Shown piece by piece: positions 8,599-16,588 of a DNA stretch of 64,000 nucleotides. Position numbers and translations under genes: made by a program. This DNA comes from Amycolatopsis mediterranei (GTDB taxonomy: Bacteria > Actinomycetota > Actinomycetes > Mycobacteriales > Pseudonocardiaceae). The DNA lies in contig NZ_CP100416.1 of NCBI RefSeq assembly GCF_026017845.1, positions 5,982,032-6,046,031 of the forward strand. The letters run 5' to 3'. The stretch's first letter is position 1; each line of letters opens with the position of its first letter. The notes beneath the pieces were generated by a model. It saw only the letters and a list, made by a program, of their open reading frames with translations. It did not search any database and was not told the origin of the DNA.

Positions 8599-9027
8599 GT
8601 GAGCACAACCCCCGAACCCGACCTCGGCACGTGGCCGACGGGCCGGCTGCTGGCCGTGGCCGCACGGCTGGTGGAGCAACGCTGGGTGGCCGTGCTCGAC
8701 GGCATGGGCCTCACCCACGCGGGTCTCATCGCGCTGCACACCCTGCGGGACGGGCCGCTCCCCCAGCGGACGCTGGCCCAGCGCTGCCAGGTGACCGACC
8801 AGACGATGAGCCGCACCCTCGACCGCCTGGCCAAGGCCGGGTTCGTCAGCCGGGCCACGGACCCGGCCGACGGCCGCCGCCACCTGACCCGGCTGACCGC
8901 CCAGGGCCGGGCCGTGCACGAGCAGGCCGTGCGGGCCGAACCCGCGCTGCTCGGCGGGCTCGGCGACGACGACGCGTTCCGCGCCGGCCTGCTGGACCTG
9001 ATCACCCGGCTGTCCGCGGGCGATTGA
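8599..9027 (+). CDS. MarR-family transcriptional regulator
   Basis: A protein of 142 residues with the winged-helix core RTLAQRCQVTDQTMSRTLDRLAKAGFV and the wing TDPADGRRHLTRLTAQG. GTG 8599 has the best spacing from the GGAG at 8590-8593; ATG 8596 and GTG 8593 are alternatives that add one or two residues. It is divergent from the MMPL exporter with an 18-base palindrome between them, the classical layout of a repressor that responds to the exported compound. Confidence 0.85.
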   Translation: MSTTPEPDLGTWPTGRLLAVAARLVEQRWVAVLDGMGLTHAGLIALHTLRDGPLPQRTLAQRCQVTDQTMSRTLDRLAKAGFVSRATDPADGRRHLTRLTAQGRAVHEQAVRAEPALLGGLGDDDAFRAGLLDLITRLSAGD

Positions 9028-9057
9028 GAGCGCGCGGGCCTGGGTAGCTCTCCCTAC

Positions 9058-9180
9058 ATGTGGATCGCGGTGAGCACCCCAGTGGCCGTCCTGATCGCTA
9101 CCGTCCTGATGGAGCGGTTCGAACGCCGGTGCCGCTTGGCGCCGAGCGCCGAGACCGAACGCGGTGCGGCGCCGAGCTGA
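9058..9180 (+). CDS. Putative small membrane protein
   Basis: A 40-residue ORF starting with a single hydrophobic segment (WIAVSTPVAVLIATVLMERF) followed by an Arg-rich stretch (ERRCR). This looks like a one-helix membrane protein with the positive end in the cytoplasm. There is no clear ribosome-binding site upstream, so coding status is uncertain. Only the hydrophobic-then-basic pattern supports it. Confidence 0.3.
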   Translation: MWIAVSTPVAVLIATVLMERFERRCRLAPSAETERGAAPS

Positions 9181-9306
9181 TCGCCGGTCACCCTCTCGCG
9201 TGATCCGCGTCTCACTCTTCTCCCGAGAGAACCTCGGCCGCCGCTTCGTCGACTGACGAGGTAGATCCGGCTCGAGGAGAACCGGGCGGGCGCGAGGGAG
9301 GCAGCG

Positions 9307-9372
9307 ATGACGAACGAGAACCAGCCGCCGAAGGGCCCGCGAGCCACGGTGCGGGTGAGGAAGCGGGCGTGA
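9307..9372 (+). CDS. Possible 21-residue ORF with a strong ribosome-binding site
   Basis: ATG 9307 is preceded by GGGAGG about six bases upstream, and the frame reads MTNENQPPKGPRATVRVRKRA before TGA. The tail is very basic. It is too short for composition to decide, and it could equally be a leader peptide or chance. The rest of 9181-9421 shows no other feature. Confidence 0.2.
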   Translation: MTNENQPPKGPRATVRVRKRA

Positions 9373-9421
9373 CGTTACTGGTCACCCACGTCTGAGGGTA
9401 CGGGCAAAAGGGTACGGCAAA

Positions 9422-9459
9422 CCCGCTCACCGGCCCAAAGCCCTCAGTCGGTGAGCGGG
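9422..9459. terminator. Hairpin downstream of the DUF4360 gene
   Basis: Perfect 11-base arms (CCCGCTCACCG / CGGTGAGCGGG) around a 16-base loop, 25 bases beyond the stop of the minus-strand DUF4360 gene. It is a likely intrinsic terminator. No clear T tract follows, as is usual in actinobacteria. Confidence 0.65.
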
Positions 9460-9483
9460 CGCCTCGACAATGACCGCCGTAAT

Positions 9484-10110
9484 TCAGCAGGTCTTCCACG
9501 CGAAGTGGTAAATCGTGTCCACGCTCGCGTGTTCGGAATCCATTTCGATGTAACTGCCGCCGGACGAGGAACCGGCGTCCGCCCGCAGTTCCGCATTGAT
9601 GTTCAGGTTGCGGCTCTCCCCGCACGGGGCGAACACCAGCTCGGCCACGTCGGTGGTGTCGGTGGCCCGCCACACGCCGTGGAACGGGCCGGGGAAGGTG
9701 TGCCGCACCCGGGCGGTCGGCGACGTCCCGGTGAAGTAGTAGTTGGCTTGCTCGAGCGCGCTCGCTCCGCTCTCGATGTGCGCGAAGCCGCGGTACTCCA
9801 CCTCGGCGATCGCGTACGTGAACCCTTGCGGCACGTGGACGAGCACGTTGATCTGGCAGTTCTTCCGGCCTTCGAGGGCGGACACGCCGCCGCCCGCCTT
9901 CGCGGTGAAGTTCGTGTAGCGCACCGTGAACGAGGTGTTGTCGGACGCGACGTCCGCCGACGCGGTGGCCGTGCCCGCCGGGCAGCCGGAGCCGTTGATC
10001 GTCTTGATGTCGAGCGTGATCTTTTCGCTCGGGGCCGAATCCGCCGTGGCATCGACGGGAGCGACGAGGGTGGACAGAATCAATGCGCCTACGACCGACA
10101 TACCGAGCAT
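9484..10110 (-). CDS. Secreted DUF4360-family protein
   Basis: A 208-residue exported protein. ATG 10110 has a near-perfect GGAGGAGC ribosome-binding site. A signal peptide (MLGMSVVGALILSTLVAPVDA-TADS) is followed by the DUF4360 pattern: an early GSGCPAGTATA, a middle NCQINVLVHVPQGFTYAI, and CGESRNLNINAELR before a C-terminal W-K-T-C. Several Cys residues suggest disulphides. DUF4360 proteins are small secreted beta-sandwich-like proteins of actinobacteria and fungi without assigned function. Confidence 0.85.
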   Translation of the reverse strand: MLGMSVVGALILSTLVAPVDATADSAPSEKITLDIKTINGSGCPAGTATASADVASDNTSFTVRYTNFTAKAGGGVSALEGRKNCQINVLVHVPQGFTYAIAEVEYRGFAHIESGASALEQANYYFTGTSPTARVRHTFPGPFHGVWRATDTTDVAELVFAPCGESRNLNINAELRADAGSSSGGSYIEMDSEHASVDTIYHFAWKTC

Positions 10111-10294
10111 GACGCTCCTCCAAATGGGCCACGGTGCCTGGTGGTGATGATGATCGCGCGCGGAGAGGATCGTAGCGCGATCGCAACCTTTTCGACGGCC
10201 ACTGAATGGAGTAACACGAACACGCACCGAGCGCGGGAAATCCATTTCCCGCTAATTCACGTTTCCCGGGGCTCGATATTCGGGGAATCGAAGG

Positions 10295-11167
10295 TCAAGA
10301 CGGCTGGTTCAGACCACCGACGCGGAGGGAACGCGGCGGGGTGCACCCGCCCAGCAGCGCTTCGGCGTCCAGCGTCGCCGCCCCGCTCCCCCGCTCCGCG
10401 AACCGCCGCGCCACCAGCGCGCCCGGGTCCTCGACCGGGTCCGCCCGGCCGGACAGGAACGCCCACTCGTGCTCGTCGGAGCCGAAGTACAGCACCGCGC
10501 CGAACACCTCCCGGAACCGCCGCCAGGACGCCCGCAGCGTCTCGTTGCGCCACAGCGTCGGGCAGCCCGCCTGGCAGGTCACCACCCCGCCCGGCGCCAG
10601 CAGGCGCACGCAGCGGGCGAGGAAGTCCGTGCCGTACAAGCGATTGTGCTGGGCGTCCGGGTCGGTGTTCTCGTCCGGCAGGTCGATCACGATCACGTCG
10701 TAGTGCTCGCCCCGGCTCTCGGCCGCGGCGAGGAAGGCCCAGCCGTCCGCATAGGACACCCGGACCGGCCCGTCGCCGCGTTCGGCCCGCGCCAGCTCCG
10801 CCGGGGTGTAGCCGTAGGGCAGGTGCTCGGCGCAGGCGCGGACGGCGTCGGCGTCGATGTCCACGTGGTCGACCAGCGAAGCGCCGGCGGCGACCGCCAG
10901 CCGGCTCGCGACCCCTTCGCTCGAGCCGACGACGAGCACCCGCCGCACCCGCTCGGCCAGCAGGAGCGCGGGCACCATCAGAGCTTCGTGGTACACCAGC
11001 TGGCTGGCTTCGGTGCTTTGGCGTTCGCCGTCGCAGAACAGCGAAACCCCTTGCGCCGTCGTCCCGATCAGCACCTCCTGGTACGGCGTGCGCTCGTGGA
11101 ACCGCACGTCGCCGACCTCCCAGACGCGGGTGAGGCCGTCGCCGACCGGTTCGTGGATCAGGGGCAT
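10295..11167 (-). CDS. speE: Spermidine synthase-like aminopropyltransferase
   Basis: A 290-residue protein of the spermidine/spermine synthase family. It transfers the aminopropyl group of decarboxylated S-adenosylmethionine to putrescine or a similar diamine. Visible features are the N-terminal beta part with YQEVLIGTTAQGVSLFCDGERQ, the nucleotide-binding VLVVGSSEGVASRLA, the acidic VDIDADAV, and YDVIVIDLPDENTDP, which matches the catalytic D-x-x-D region. Its ATG overlaps the stop of speD (ATGA), so it is the last gene of a three-gene polyamine operon. Confidence 0.88.
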   Translation of the reverse strand: MPLIHEPVGDGLTRVWEVGDVRFHERTPYQEVLIGTTAQGVSLFCDGERQSTEASQLVYHEALMVPALLLAERVRRVLVVGSSEGVASRLAVAAGASLVDHVDIDADAVRACAEHLPYGYTPAELARAERGDGPVRVSYADGWAFLAAAESRGEHYDVIVIDLPDENTDPDAQHNRLYGTDFLARCVRLLAPGGVVTCQAGCPTLWRNETLRASWRRFREVFGAVLYFGSDEHEWAFLSGRADPVEDPGALVARRFAERGSGAATLDAEALLGGCTPPRSLRVGGLNQPS

Positions 11168-11532
11168 CAGCGTTCTCCCCGGTGGAGGACCGACAGGTGG
11201 ACCGAAGCGGCGTGCAGCGAGGTCGCCAGCAGCCGCAGAGCGTGCTCGGGATCGGCGCGTTCCCCGCAGGTGAACACATCGGCGAAGAGCGACCCGTGCT
11301 CGGGGTAGGTGTGGACGGACGCGTGCGACTCGGCCAGCAGCGCGATCACCGTGGCCCCCTGGGGTGCGAACCGCTGCGCCACGACGTCGAGGACCGTCGC
11401 GCCCGCTTCCGTCACCGCGGCCCGCAGCAGCTCCCCGAGCCGCTCCGGGTCGTCGAGCAGCTCCGGGTCGACGCCGTGGAGCTCGGCGAGCACGTGGCGC
11501 CCGGTGAACCGGCCGACGTCAGGCATCTGCAT
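11167..11532 (-). CDS. speD: S-adenosylmethionine decarboxylase proenzyme
   Basis: A 121-residue prokaryotic-type AdoMetDC that supplies the aminopropyl donor. The autocleavage region reads LLAESHASVHTYPEHG. The Ser in E-S-H (about residue 69) is expected to become the pyruvoyl group; His74 and the downstream Cys (FTCGE) match family catalytic positions. Length is normal for the class. ATG 11532 lies inside the end of the upstream decarboxylase gene (14-base overlap) and its stop overlaps speE, so the three enzymes are probably made in fixed proportion. Confidence 0.92.
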   Translation of the reverse strand: MQMPDVGRFTGRHVLAELHGVDPELLDDPERLGELLRAAVTEAGATVLDVVAQRFAPQGATVIALLAESHASVHTYPEHGSLFADVFTCGERADPEHALRLLATSLHAASVHLSVLHRGER

Positions 11533-12673
11533 CTCCCCACCGCCCGACGCAGTACGTGCGCAGCGGCTCGATCCCGTTGAACCCCACCGACGCGTAGCTG
11601 GCGGTGTAGGCCCCGGTGCCCGGCACGTCGAGCCGGTCGCCGGTCCGCAGCGAGCGGGGCAGTTCGTACCGCGTCCGCTGGTAGAGCACGTCGTCGCCGT
11701 CGCAGGTGGGACCGGCGAGCACCACCGGCCCGCTCGGGCCGTCGTGGCAGCCCACCGGCTCGAAACGGTAGGCGATCGCTTCGTTCTCGGCCTCGGCCAG
11801 GCCGTTGTAGCGGCCGATGTCGAGGTACACCCAGCGCCGTTCGCCCCGGTCGGCGACCAGCACGACCTCGGTCCGCAGCAGGCCGGCGTCCGCGACGAGG
11901 ACACGGCCGGGCTCGAGCAGCAGCTCCGGGCGCCCGGCCGGGAAGGCCGCGTCGAGAGCCGCCGCGATCGTCGCCGCGTACGCGGCCAGGGACGGGACGG
12001 CGGTGCGGTGGGCGGTCGCGAAGCCGCCACCGAGGTTGAGCCGCGTCATCTCGACGCCGTGCGCCGCGGCCTCGGCGAACAGCTTCGCCGCCGTGGCGAC
12101 CCCGATCCCCCAGGCGGTGACGTCCGGCTGCTGCGAGCCGACGTGGAAGGCGATCCCGGGCCGCAGCCCCAGCGCGGCCGCGCGCAGCACCAGGTCGAGG
12201 GCTTCGGCCGGGGCGCAGCCGAACTTCCGGCCGAACGGCGTCGCCGAGTCCGGCGCGTCGAGCACGACGCGGATCGACACCGCCGCGCCCGGCGCGTACC
12301 GGCCCAGGTGGTCGACGTCGGCGGGAGCGTCCGAAGTGAACTCCCGGACGCCGCGTCCGAACGCGAAGGCGATCTCCCGCGGTTTCTTGATCGGGTTGCC
12401 GTAGGCGATCTCCGCCGGGGCGGCGCCGCGGCCGAGGCACAGCTCGAGCTCCGCCGGACCGGCCACGTCGAAGCCGATCCCGGCCGCCACCAGCGCGTCG
12501 AGCACCGGCGGCGCCGGGTTGGCCTTGACCGCGTACCGGATCAGCGCGCCGGGGAACGCCGCGCCGAACTCCCCCGCCCGGGCCGCGACGGCGTCGGTGT
12601 CGACGACCAGGCACGGCGTCGGCGGGTCGCGCTCCTCGAGGAAGCGGCGGATCCGGGTGAAGTCGGCGCACAC
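11519..12673 (-). CDS. Type III PLP-dependent decarboxylase (ornithine decarboxylase-like)
   Basis: A 384-residue alanine-racemase-fold decarboxylase. Lys50 in YAVKANP is the PLP Schiff-base lysine. HVGSQ (177-181), the GGG phosphate loop (215-217), EPGR (254-257) and GPTCDGDD with Cys324 match the ornithine/lysine/arginine decarboxylase group. With speD and speE directly downstream, ornithine to putrescine is the most likely reaction, though lysine decarboxylation cannot be excluded from sequence. The start is GTG 12673 with only a weak ribosome-binding site. Confidence 0.88.
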   Translation of the reverse strand: MCADFTRIRRFLEERDPPTPCLVVDTDAVAARAGEFGAAFPGALIRYAVKANPAPPVLDALVAAGIGFDVAGPAELELCLGRGAAPAEIAYGNPIKKPREIAFAFGRGVREFTSDAPADVDHLGRYAPGAAVSIRVVLDAPDSATPFGRKFGCAPAEALDLVLRAAALGLRPGIAFHVGSQQPDVTAWGIGVATAAKLFAEAAAHGVEMTRLNLGGGFATAHRTAVPSLAAYAATIAAALDAAFPAGRPELLLEPGRVLVADAGLLRTEVVLVADRGERRWVYLDIGRYNGLAEAENEAIAYRFEPVGCHDGPSGPVVLAGPTCDGDDVLYQRTRYELPRSLRTGDRLDVPGTGAYTASYASVGFNGIEPLRTYCVGRWGDADA

Positions 12674-12695
12674 CGCGCCAGTGTCGCAAACGGCG

Positions 12696-15260
12696 TCAGA
12701 CGAACCGCCAGAGGTGGTCCGGCGAGCCGTTGTCGTCCCACTGGGTGACCTGGGCGCCGTCCGCCGTGGACTGCTGGTCGACCGCCATCACCTTGCCGCT
12801 GCGGACGTTGACCAGCTTCGACCAGCCGCCGCCGGCGTCGACGATCCGCCAGTTGTGGTCGGGGGTGCCGTTGTCCTGGTACTGCTGGACGTGGGCGCCG
12901 TTGTCGAGGCTCTGGTCGTGCACGGCGAGGACCTTGCCGCTGTTGCGGTTGACGATCCGGACCGTGCCGTCGCCGCTGTCCACGACGGCCCAGAGGTGGT
13001 CGGCGGTGCCGTTGTCCGCCCACTGCGTCACCTCGGCGATGTCGGCCAAGGACATGTTCGAGACGGCCAGCACCTTGCCCGACCGCTGGTTCTGCAGCTT
13101 CCGCCACACTGTCGTCGACGCGGCCGGGCGGGTCAGCAGCGCCAGGTAGCCGCCGGCGACCGGGCGGGCCTGGAAGCCGCGCTGGTTGGCGTCGGCGACC
13201 ACGTACCAGTCGCTGAACGGCACGCGCTGGGGCGTGGTGTTCGCGTAGCTGTAGACGCCCTCGACGAGCGTGGTGCGGATGTTCGGCTGGTCGGCCAGCC
13301 ACGCCGCGGTCCACAGCTCCCAGTCGGCCTTCGTGTAGTTGTTGCGCGGGTCGAGCACGACGCCGTGGGCGCCCGCACGGGCCTGGTACCAGGCGGCTTC
13401 CTGCGCCGCGACGCCGAGCGGGACCAGGTCGAGGCCGAGCACGCGGTCGGCGAAGCCGTTGTACTTCAGGCTCCACGTGCCGGGCTGGTCGTAGGCGAGC
13501 CGCAGGTGCTGGCCGTCTTCGGCGAGCGTCACCCACTGGCTGACGTAGCTGCGGGACGTCGAGCGATACCGCTGGGCGTCGGCCGGGTTCCCGGCCGCGG
13601 CGGCGATGATGCCCATCGCGCCGATGCCGACGATCCCCTTCAGCGCGAGGTTCGCGCTGTGGGCGATGAAGCCGGTGAAGTCGTCGGTCTGGTTCTGGAA
13701 GCCGGGGTCGAGGGTGTTGGCGATCAGGTACTCCGCCCACTGCCGCAGGATCCGGTAGTGCGCGGTGACGAACGAGGCCGCCTCCGCCGACGGCAGCCGC
13801 TGCACCAGCGCGGCCGCCATGATCAGCATGTTCGCCGACTCCTCGACCGGCATGCTCTCTTCGTTGCCGTCGTTGTGCCCGGTCGCGTCCGGGTAGTGCG
13901 CGCCGAGGTCGTGTTCGGCGTACGCCATCGGCCAGCCGCCGCGCTCGGCGTAGTCGAGCAGCGGCTCCAGTACCAGGCGCAGGTAGGTGGGCGAGAGGTA
14001 CAGGAAGGCGGGGAACGCCGGGTAGGTGACGTCCACTGTGGACATGTTGCCGTCGGAGGAGATCTCCTTGAGGAACGCCCAGGGCGCGCCGCCCCGGTCG
14101 ACCAGCTCGGTGCCGCCGAACGCCTGGCGCAGGGCGAGCGCGCAGATCCCGGCGTAGTGCTCGCCGGTGCCGCCGCCCCCGGCCGCGGCGACGGCGTCGT
14201 CGTGCAGCCGCTGGTCGATCGCGGTGGCGGCCGACAGCGCGGCGGCGTAGTCGTTCGCGAACCACACCGCCATGTCCTGCCAGCTGCCCCAGTAGTGCGT
14301 CCACCAGGGACGCAGCTCGGTGCCGAGGTAGCGGGCGGCGGGCGTGCGGACGTGCCCGATCGCCAGGGTGAACGGGGTCGCCGTGCCACCGGCCGGGATC
14401 GTGCCGAGGTTCTTGTTGAAGGCCAGCACCGGCCAGCGGTCGTTGATCGCCCGTGGCTGCGCGGTGTCGCTGGTGTTGTTCAGGGCGCCCTGACCCGCCG
14501 ACGCGGCCCGCACGACGGTGTCCGCCCCGATCTGCCAGCTGACGCCGGCCGCCGGCGCGGCCAGGACGAGCGAGCCCCAGCTCGCCTGGTCGCCGTTTTC
14601 CTGCAGCACGGCGGGGTTCGCCGGGGTGCAGCTGAGGAGGGTGTAGCCGTTCGCTTGCTGCTGCTGCCAGGTGACCGGGGTGGCGGTGTTGCCGTGCACC
14701 CACTCGGCGGAGGTGTCGAAGTGCAGGTCGACGGTGTGCGCGCGGCCGTCGGCGCTGGCGGCCTGGATGGTGACGTACCCGAACGGGACGCACTGGCGCT
14801 GCAGGTTCGCGGGGTCGACCGGGGAGAAGAACGTGACGGTGAGGTTCACCCCGCCGCCGGTGAGGAGGTAGGTCGAGCGGGTGCCGGTGACCTGCAGGCT
14901 CACCTGCGTCATCGGGGTCAGGGCCGGCCCGGACGGCAGGGCGGGTGCCCCGGCGAAGACGTAGGCGGCGCCGTCGATGCGCGCGAGGCCGCACAGGGCG
15001 GTGATGTGGCCGGTCCAGAAGCTCGACCAGGTGCCGGGGAGCGTGTCGGCGGGCTGCCAGGTGGACAGGTAGGGCGAGCGGACGATCAGCGGCGTGGCGG
15101 GCGGCCGGATCGGGCTGAAGGTCCCGGCGGCAGTGGTGGTCCCGGCGGCCGCGGCGGCCGTCTCGGGCAGCCAGAGGGCGGCGGCCACGGCGGCGGCGGT
15201 GCCCCCGGCGAGGCGGAGCAGGTCACGGCGGGTGAGGTGATCGCGTTCTCGGGAGGACAT
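12696..15260 (-). CDS. Secreted glutaminase-domain (GtaA-like) protein with C-terminal ricin-type lectin
   Basis: An 854-residue Tat substrate: TRRDLLRLAGG near residue 10 is a twin-arginine signal, followed by a hydrophobic stretch and AAAAAG cleavage region. The body (about 45-700) follows the DUF4965/DUF5127/DUF1793 glutaminase A architecture, with motifs such as WFANDYAAALSAA, NDGNEESMPVEESANML and NNYTKADWELWTAAW. The last about 140 residues are a ricin-B beta-trefoil with three copies of a G-x-x-DH-W pattern (ADHLWAVV, PDHNWRIV, PDHLWRFV) and may anchor the enzyme to polysaccharide. ATG 15260 is preceded by GGAAGGGG. A LacI-type palindrome lies about 60 bases upstream. Confidence 0.85.
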   Translation of the reverse strand: MSSRERDHLTRRDLLRLAGGTAAAVAAALWLPETAAAAAGTTTAAGTFSPIRPPATPLIVRSPYLSTWQPADTLPGTWSSFWTGHITALCGLARIDGAAYVFAGAPALPSGPALTPMTQVSLQVTGTRSTYLLTGGGVNLTVTFFSPVDPANLQRQCVPFGYVTIQAASADGRAHTVDLHFDTSAEWVHGNTATPVTWQQQQANGYTLLSCTPANPAVLQENGDQASWGSLVLAAPAAGVSWQIGADTVVRAASAGQGALNNTSDTAQPRAINDRWPVLAFNKNLGTIPAGGTATPFTLAIGHVRTPAARYLGTELRPWWTHYWGSWQDMAVWFANDYAAALSAATAIDQRLHDDAVAAAGGGGTGEHYAGICALALRQAFGGTELVDRGGAPWAFLKEISSDGNMSTVDVTYPAFPAFLYLSPTYLRLVLEPLLDYAERGGWPMAYAEHDLGAHYPDATGHNDGNEESMPVEESANMLIMAAALVQRLPSAEAASFVTAHYRILRQWAEYLIANTLDPGFQNQTDDFTGFIAHSANLALKGIVGIGAMGIIAAAAGNPADAQRYRSTSRSYVSQWVTLAEDGQHLRLAYDQPGTWSLKYNGFADRVLGLDLVPLGVAAQEAAWYQARAGAHGVVLDPRNNYTKADWELWTAAWLADQPNIRTTLVEGVYSYANTTPQRVPFSDWYVVADANQRGFQARPVAGGYLALLTRPAASTTVWRKLQNQRSGKVLAVSNMSLADIAEVTQWADNGTADHLWAVVDSGDGTVRIVNRNSGKVLAVHDQSLDNGAHVQQYQDNGTPDHNWRIVDAGGGWSKLVNVRSGKVMAVDQQSTADGAQVTQWDDNGSPDHLWRFV

Positions 15261-15315
15261 CGGTGGCCCCTTCCAACGGCGGGCGAGCCGGGCAGGGACT
15301 TTTTTACATCGTTGG

Positions 15316-15327
15316 TACAACGTTGTA
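15316..15327 (-). promoter_or_regulatory. LacI-type operator upstream of the glutaminase-like gene
   Basis: TACAACGTTGTA is a perfect 12-base palindrome with the central AACGTT typical of LacI/GalR operators. It lies 56-67 bases upstream of ATG 15260, beside a TTTTTTACATCG stretch that is unusually AT-rich for this genome and could be part of the promoter. No LacI gene is adjacent, so the regulator is elsewhere. The remainder of the 357-base gap (to 15617) holds only a 7-base-arm hairpin at 15541-15558. Confidence 0.55.
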
Positions 15328-15617
15328 AATCCGCCGAAGGGTCGGTGCGGGCGCGGGTGCGGACCAGTGACGCCGCAGGTCCGGTGGGGGTTCGGCTGGG
15401 ATTTCGGTGGAGTTGCGGTGCGGCTCGCGGCAGCGCGGGATGGCCGAGCAGCAGGTTTCGCGCGGCTCGCGGCAGCCCTCACCCACGGCGGCCGAGGGCG
15501 CTAGCTTCGAGCGGCGCGCAACCGCCCCTGACCCAGGCCACCGAGCGGCCTCGCTCGGCGCCCCGGAGCTGCACCGGATCCGGCGCGCCGAGCGACTTCA
15601 GGCAGGTGCGCGTCGGC

Positions 15618-16094
15618 TCAAGCCGTCCGGCTCGGGCGGTCCGATGGCGGCCACACGTACGGCAAGTCCGGCGGCACCCCCGGGAACCGCGTGCCGTAGT
15701 GGTCCGGATCCTTGCGCACCAGCGCCGACTGGTGGCTGCGGTGGAGCGCTTCGTCGCCCAGCCACGGCGGCACGTCACCCGCCGCCTTGAGCTCGGCCTG
15801 CGTCCGGACCTCGGGACCGCCCACCGATCGGGTGAACTCCTCTCCCAGCTTGACCGCGCACGTGTCCGCCGCGCCCAGCTCGCACCACACCGCGCAGACC
15901 TCGAGGCCGTAGCGCGTCAACGCCTCCTCGTACCCCGTCCACATCTTCGCCGCCGGGTGGTGGCGCCAGCCGTAGCCGGGGATCACGAGCGCGCGCAGCA
16001 CCTGGAGCGCCTCCACGCGCTGCTTGCCGAGGCGGCGGCGGTCGAGCGTGCGGGCGCTGGCGGTGAAGTCGGCGCACGGCAGGAACGTCTGCAT
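15618..16094 (-). CDS. MSMEG_6728-family protein (pyrimidine-dimer glycosylase-like)
   Basis: A 158-residue protein starting MQTFLPCADFTASARTLDRRRLGKQRVEALQVLRAL. The RLGKQRVEA...L motif and the later HPAAKMWTGYEEALTRYGLEVC are typical of the actinobacterial MSMEG_6728 group, which is distantly related to the T4 endonuclease V fold. DNA-repair function is not proven for this branch. I chose ATG 16094 because similarity begins there; the longer in-frame sequence upstream is low-complexity. The ribosome-binding site is weak. Confidence 0.75.
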   Translation of the reverse strand: MQTFLPCADFTASARTLDRRRLGKQRVEALQVLRALVIPGYGWRHHPAAKMWTGYEEALTRYGLEVCAVWCELGAADTCAVKLGEEFTRSVGGPEVRTQAELKAAGDVPPWLGDEALHRSHQSALVRKDPDHYGTRFPGVPPDLPYVWPPSDRPSRTA

Positions 16095-16180
16095 CCGGGC
16101 CGGGTACCCCGGCACCCGGCCGCCGACGCGGGGGAAGATCCCCCGCGGCGGCCCCGACCGTGCGACCGGGGCCGCGACGT

Positions 16181-16486
16181 TCACCGGGGGGCGCCGGGTC
16201 CCCGGGTCGTGACGGCCGCTTCCGGTTCGACGCTCACCCGCGGGCGCAGGGGCCGCGCTTCGAGGCCCTCGACGTCGATCACCAGGAACCAGTGGGCGTT
16301 GGCCGGGATGTGGATCTTGAACATCGGCGCGGTGGCCACCCCGCCGTGCATCCGGTAGTACTGCCGGCGCCGGTAGGCCTGGAAGTTGACCGCGGTCAGC
16401 AGCCTGACGTTGGCCATCGCGTCCAGGCGGATGGTGACCACCGCGTCTCTTCGCACCTTTCCCAGGTCGAACACGCTCGCTTCCAT
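16181..16486 (-). CDS. DUF1883-domain protein
   Basis: A 101-residue protein matching the DUF1883 pattern: an N-terminal FDLGKVRRDAVVTIRLD, then ANVRLLTAVNFQAYRRRQYYRMHGG, then a hydrophobic P-x-x-x-HWFLVID strand. DUF1883 domains occur alone or fused to TIR-like or other signalling domains; no function is assigned. There is no signal peptide. It stands alone between the MSMEG_6728-like gene and a surface-protein gene on the same strand. Confidence 0.75.
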   Translation of the reverse strand: MEASVFDLGKVRRDAVVTIRLDAMANVRLLTAVNFQAYRRRQYYRMHGGVATAPMFKIHIPANAHWFLVIDVEGLEARPLRPRVSVEPEAAVTTRGPGAPR

Positions 16487-16588
16487 TTCGTTCCCTCTTC
16501 CACGCGTGGTTTTTCGATTCGAGTACGACGGTCGCGGGCAGCGCGGATCGCGCCGCGGAGCACACGACGGCGGAAGATCGGAACGCGA

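Noticed and set aside
9054..9347. Minus-strand 97-residue ORF
   Set aside because: Arg/Ser-rich composition, no ribosome-binding site, and it runs opposite the better-patterned small plus-strand ORFs.
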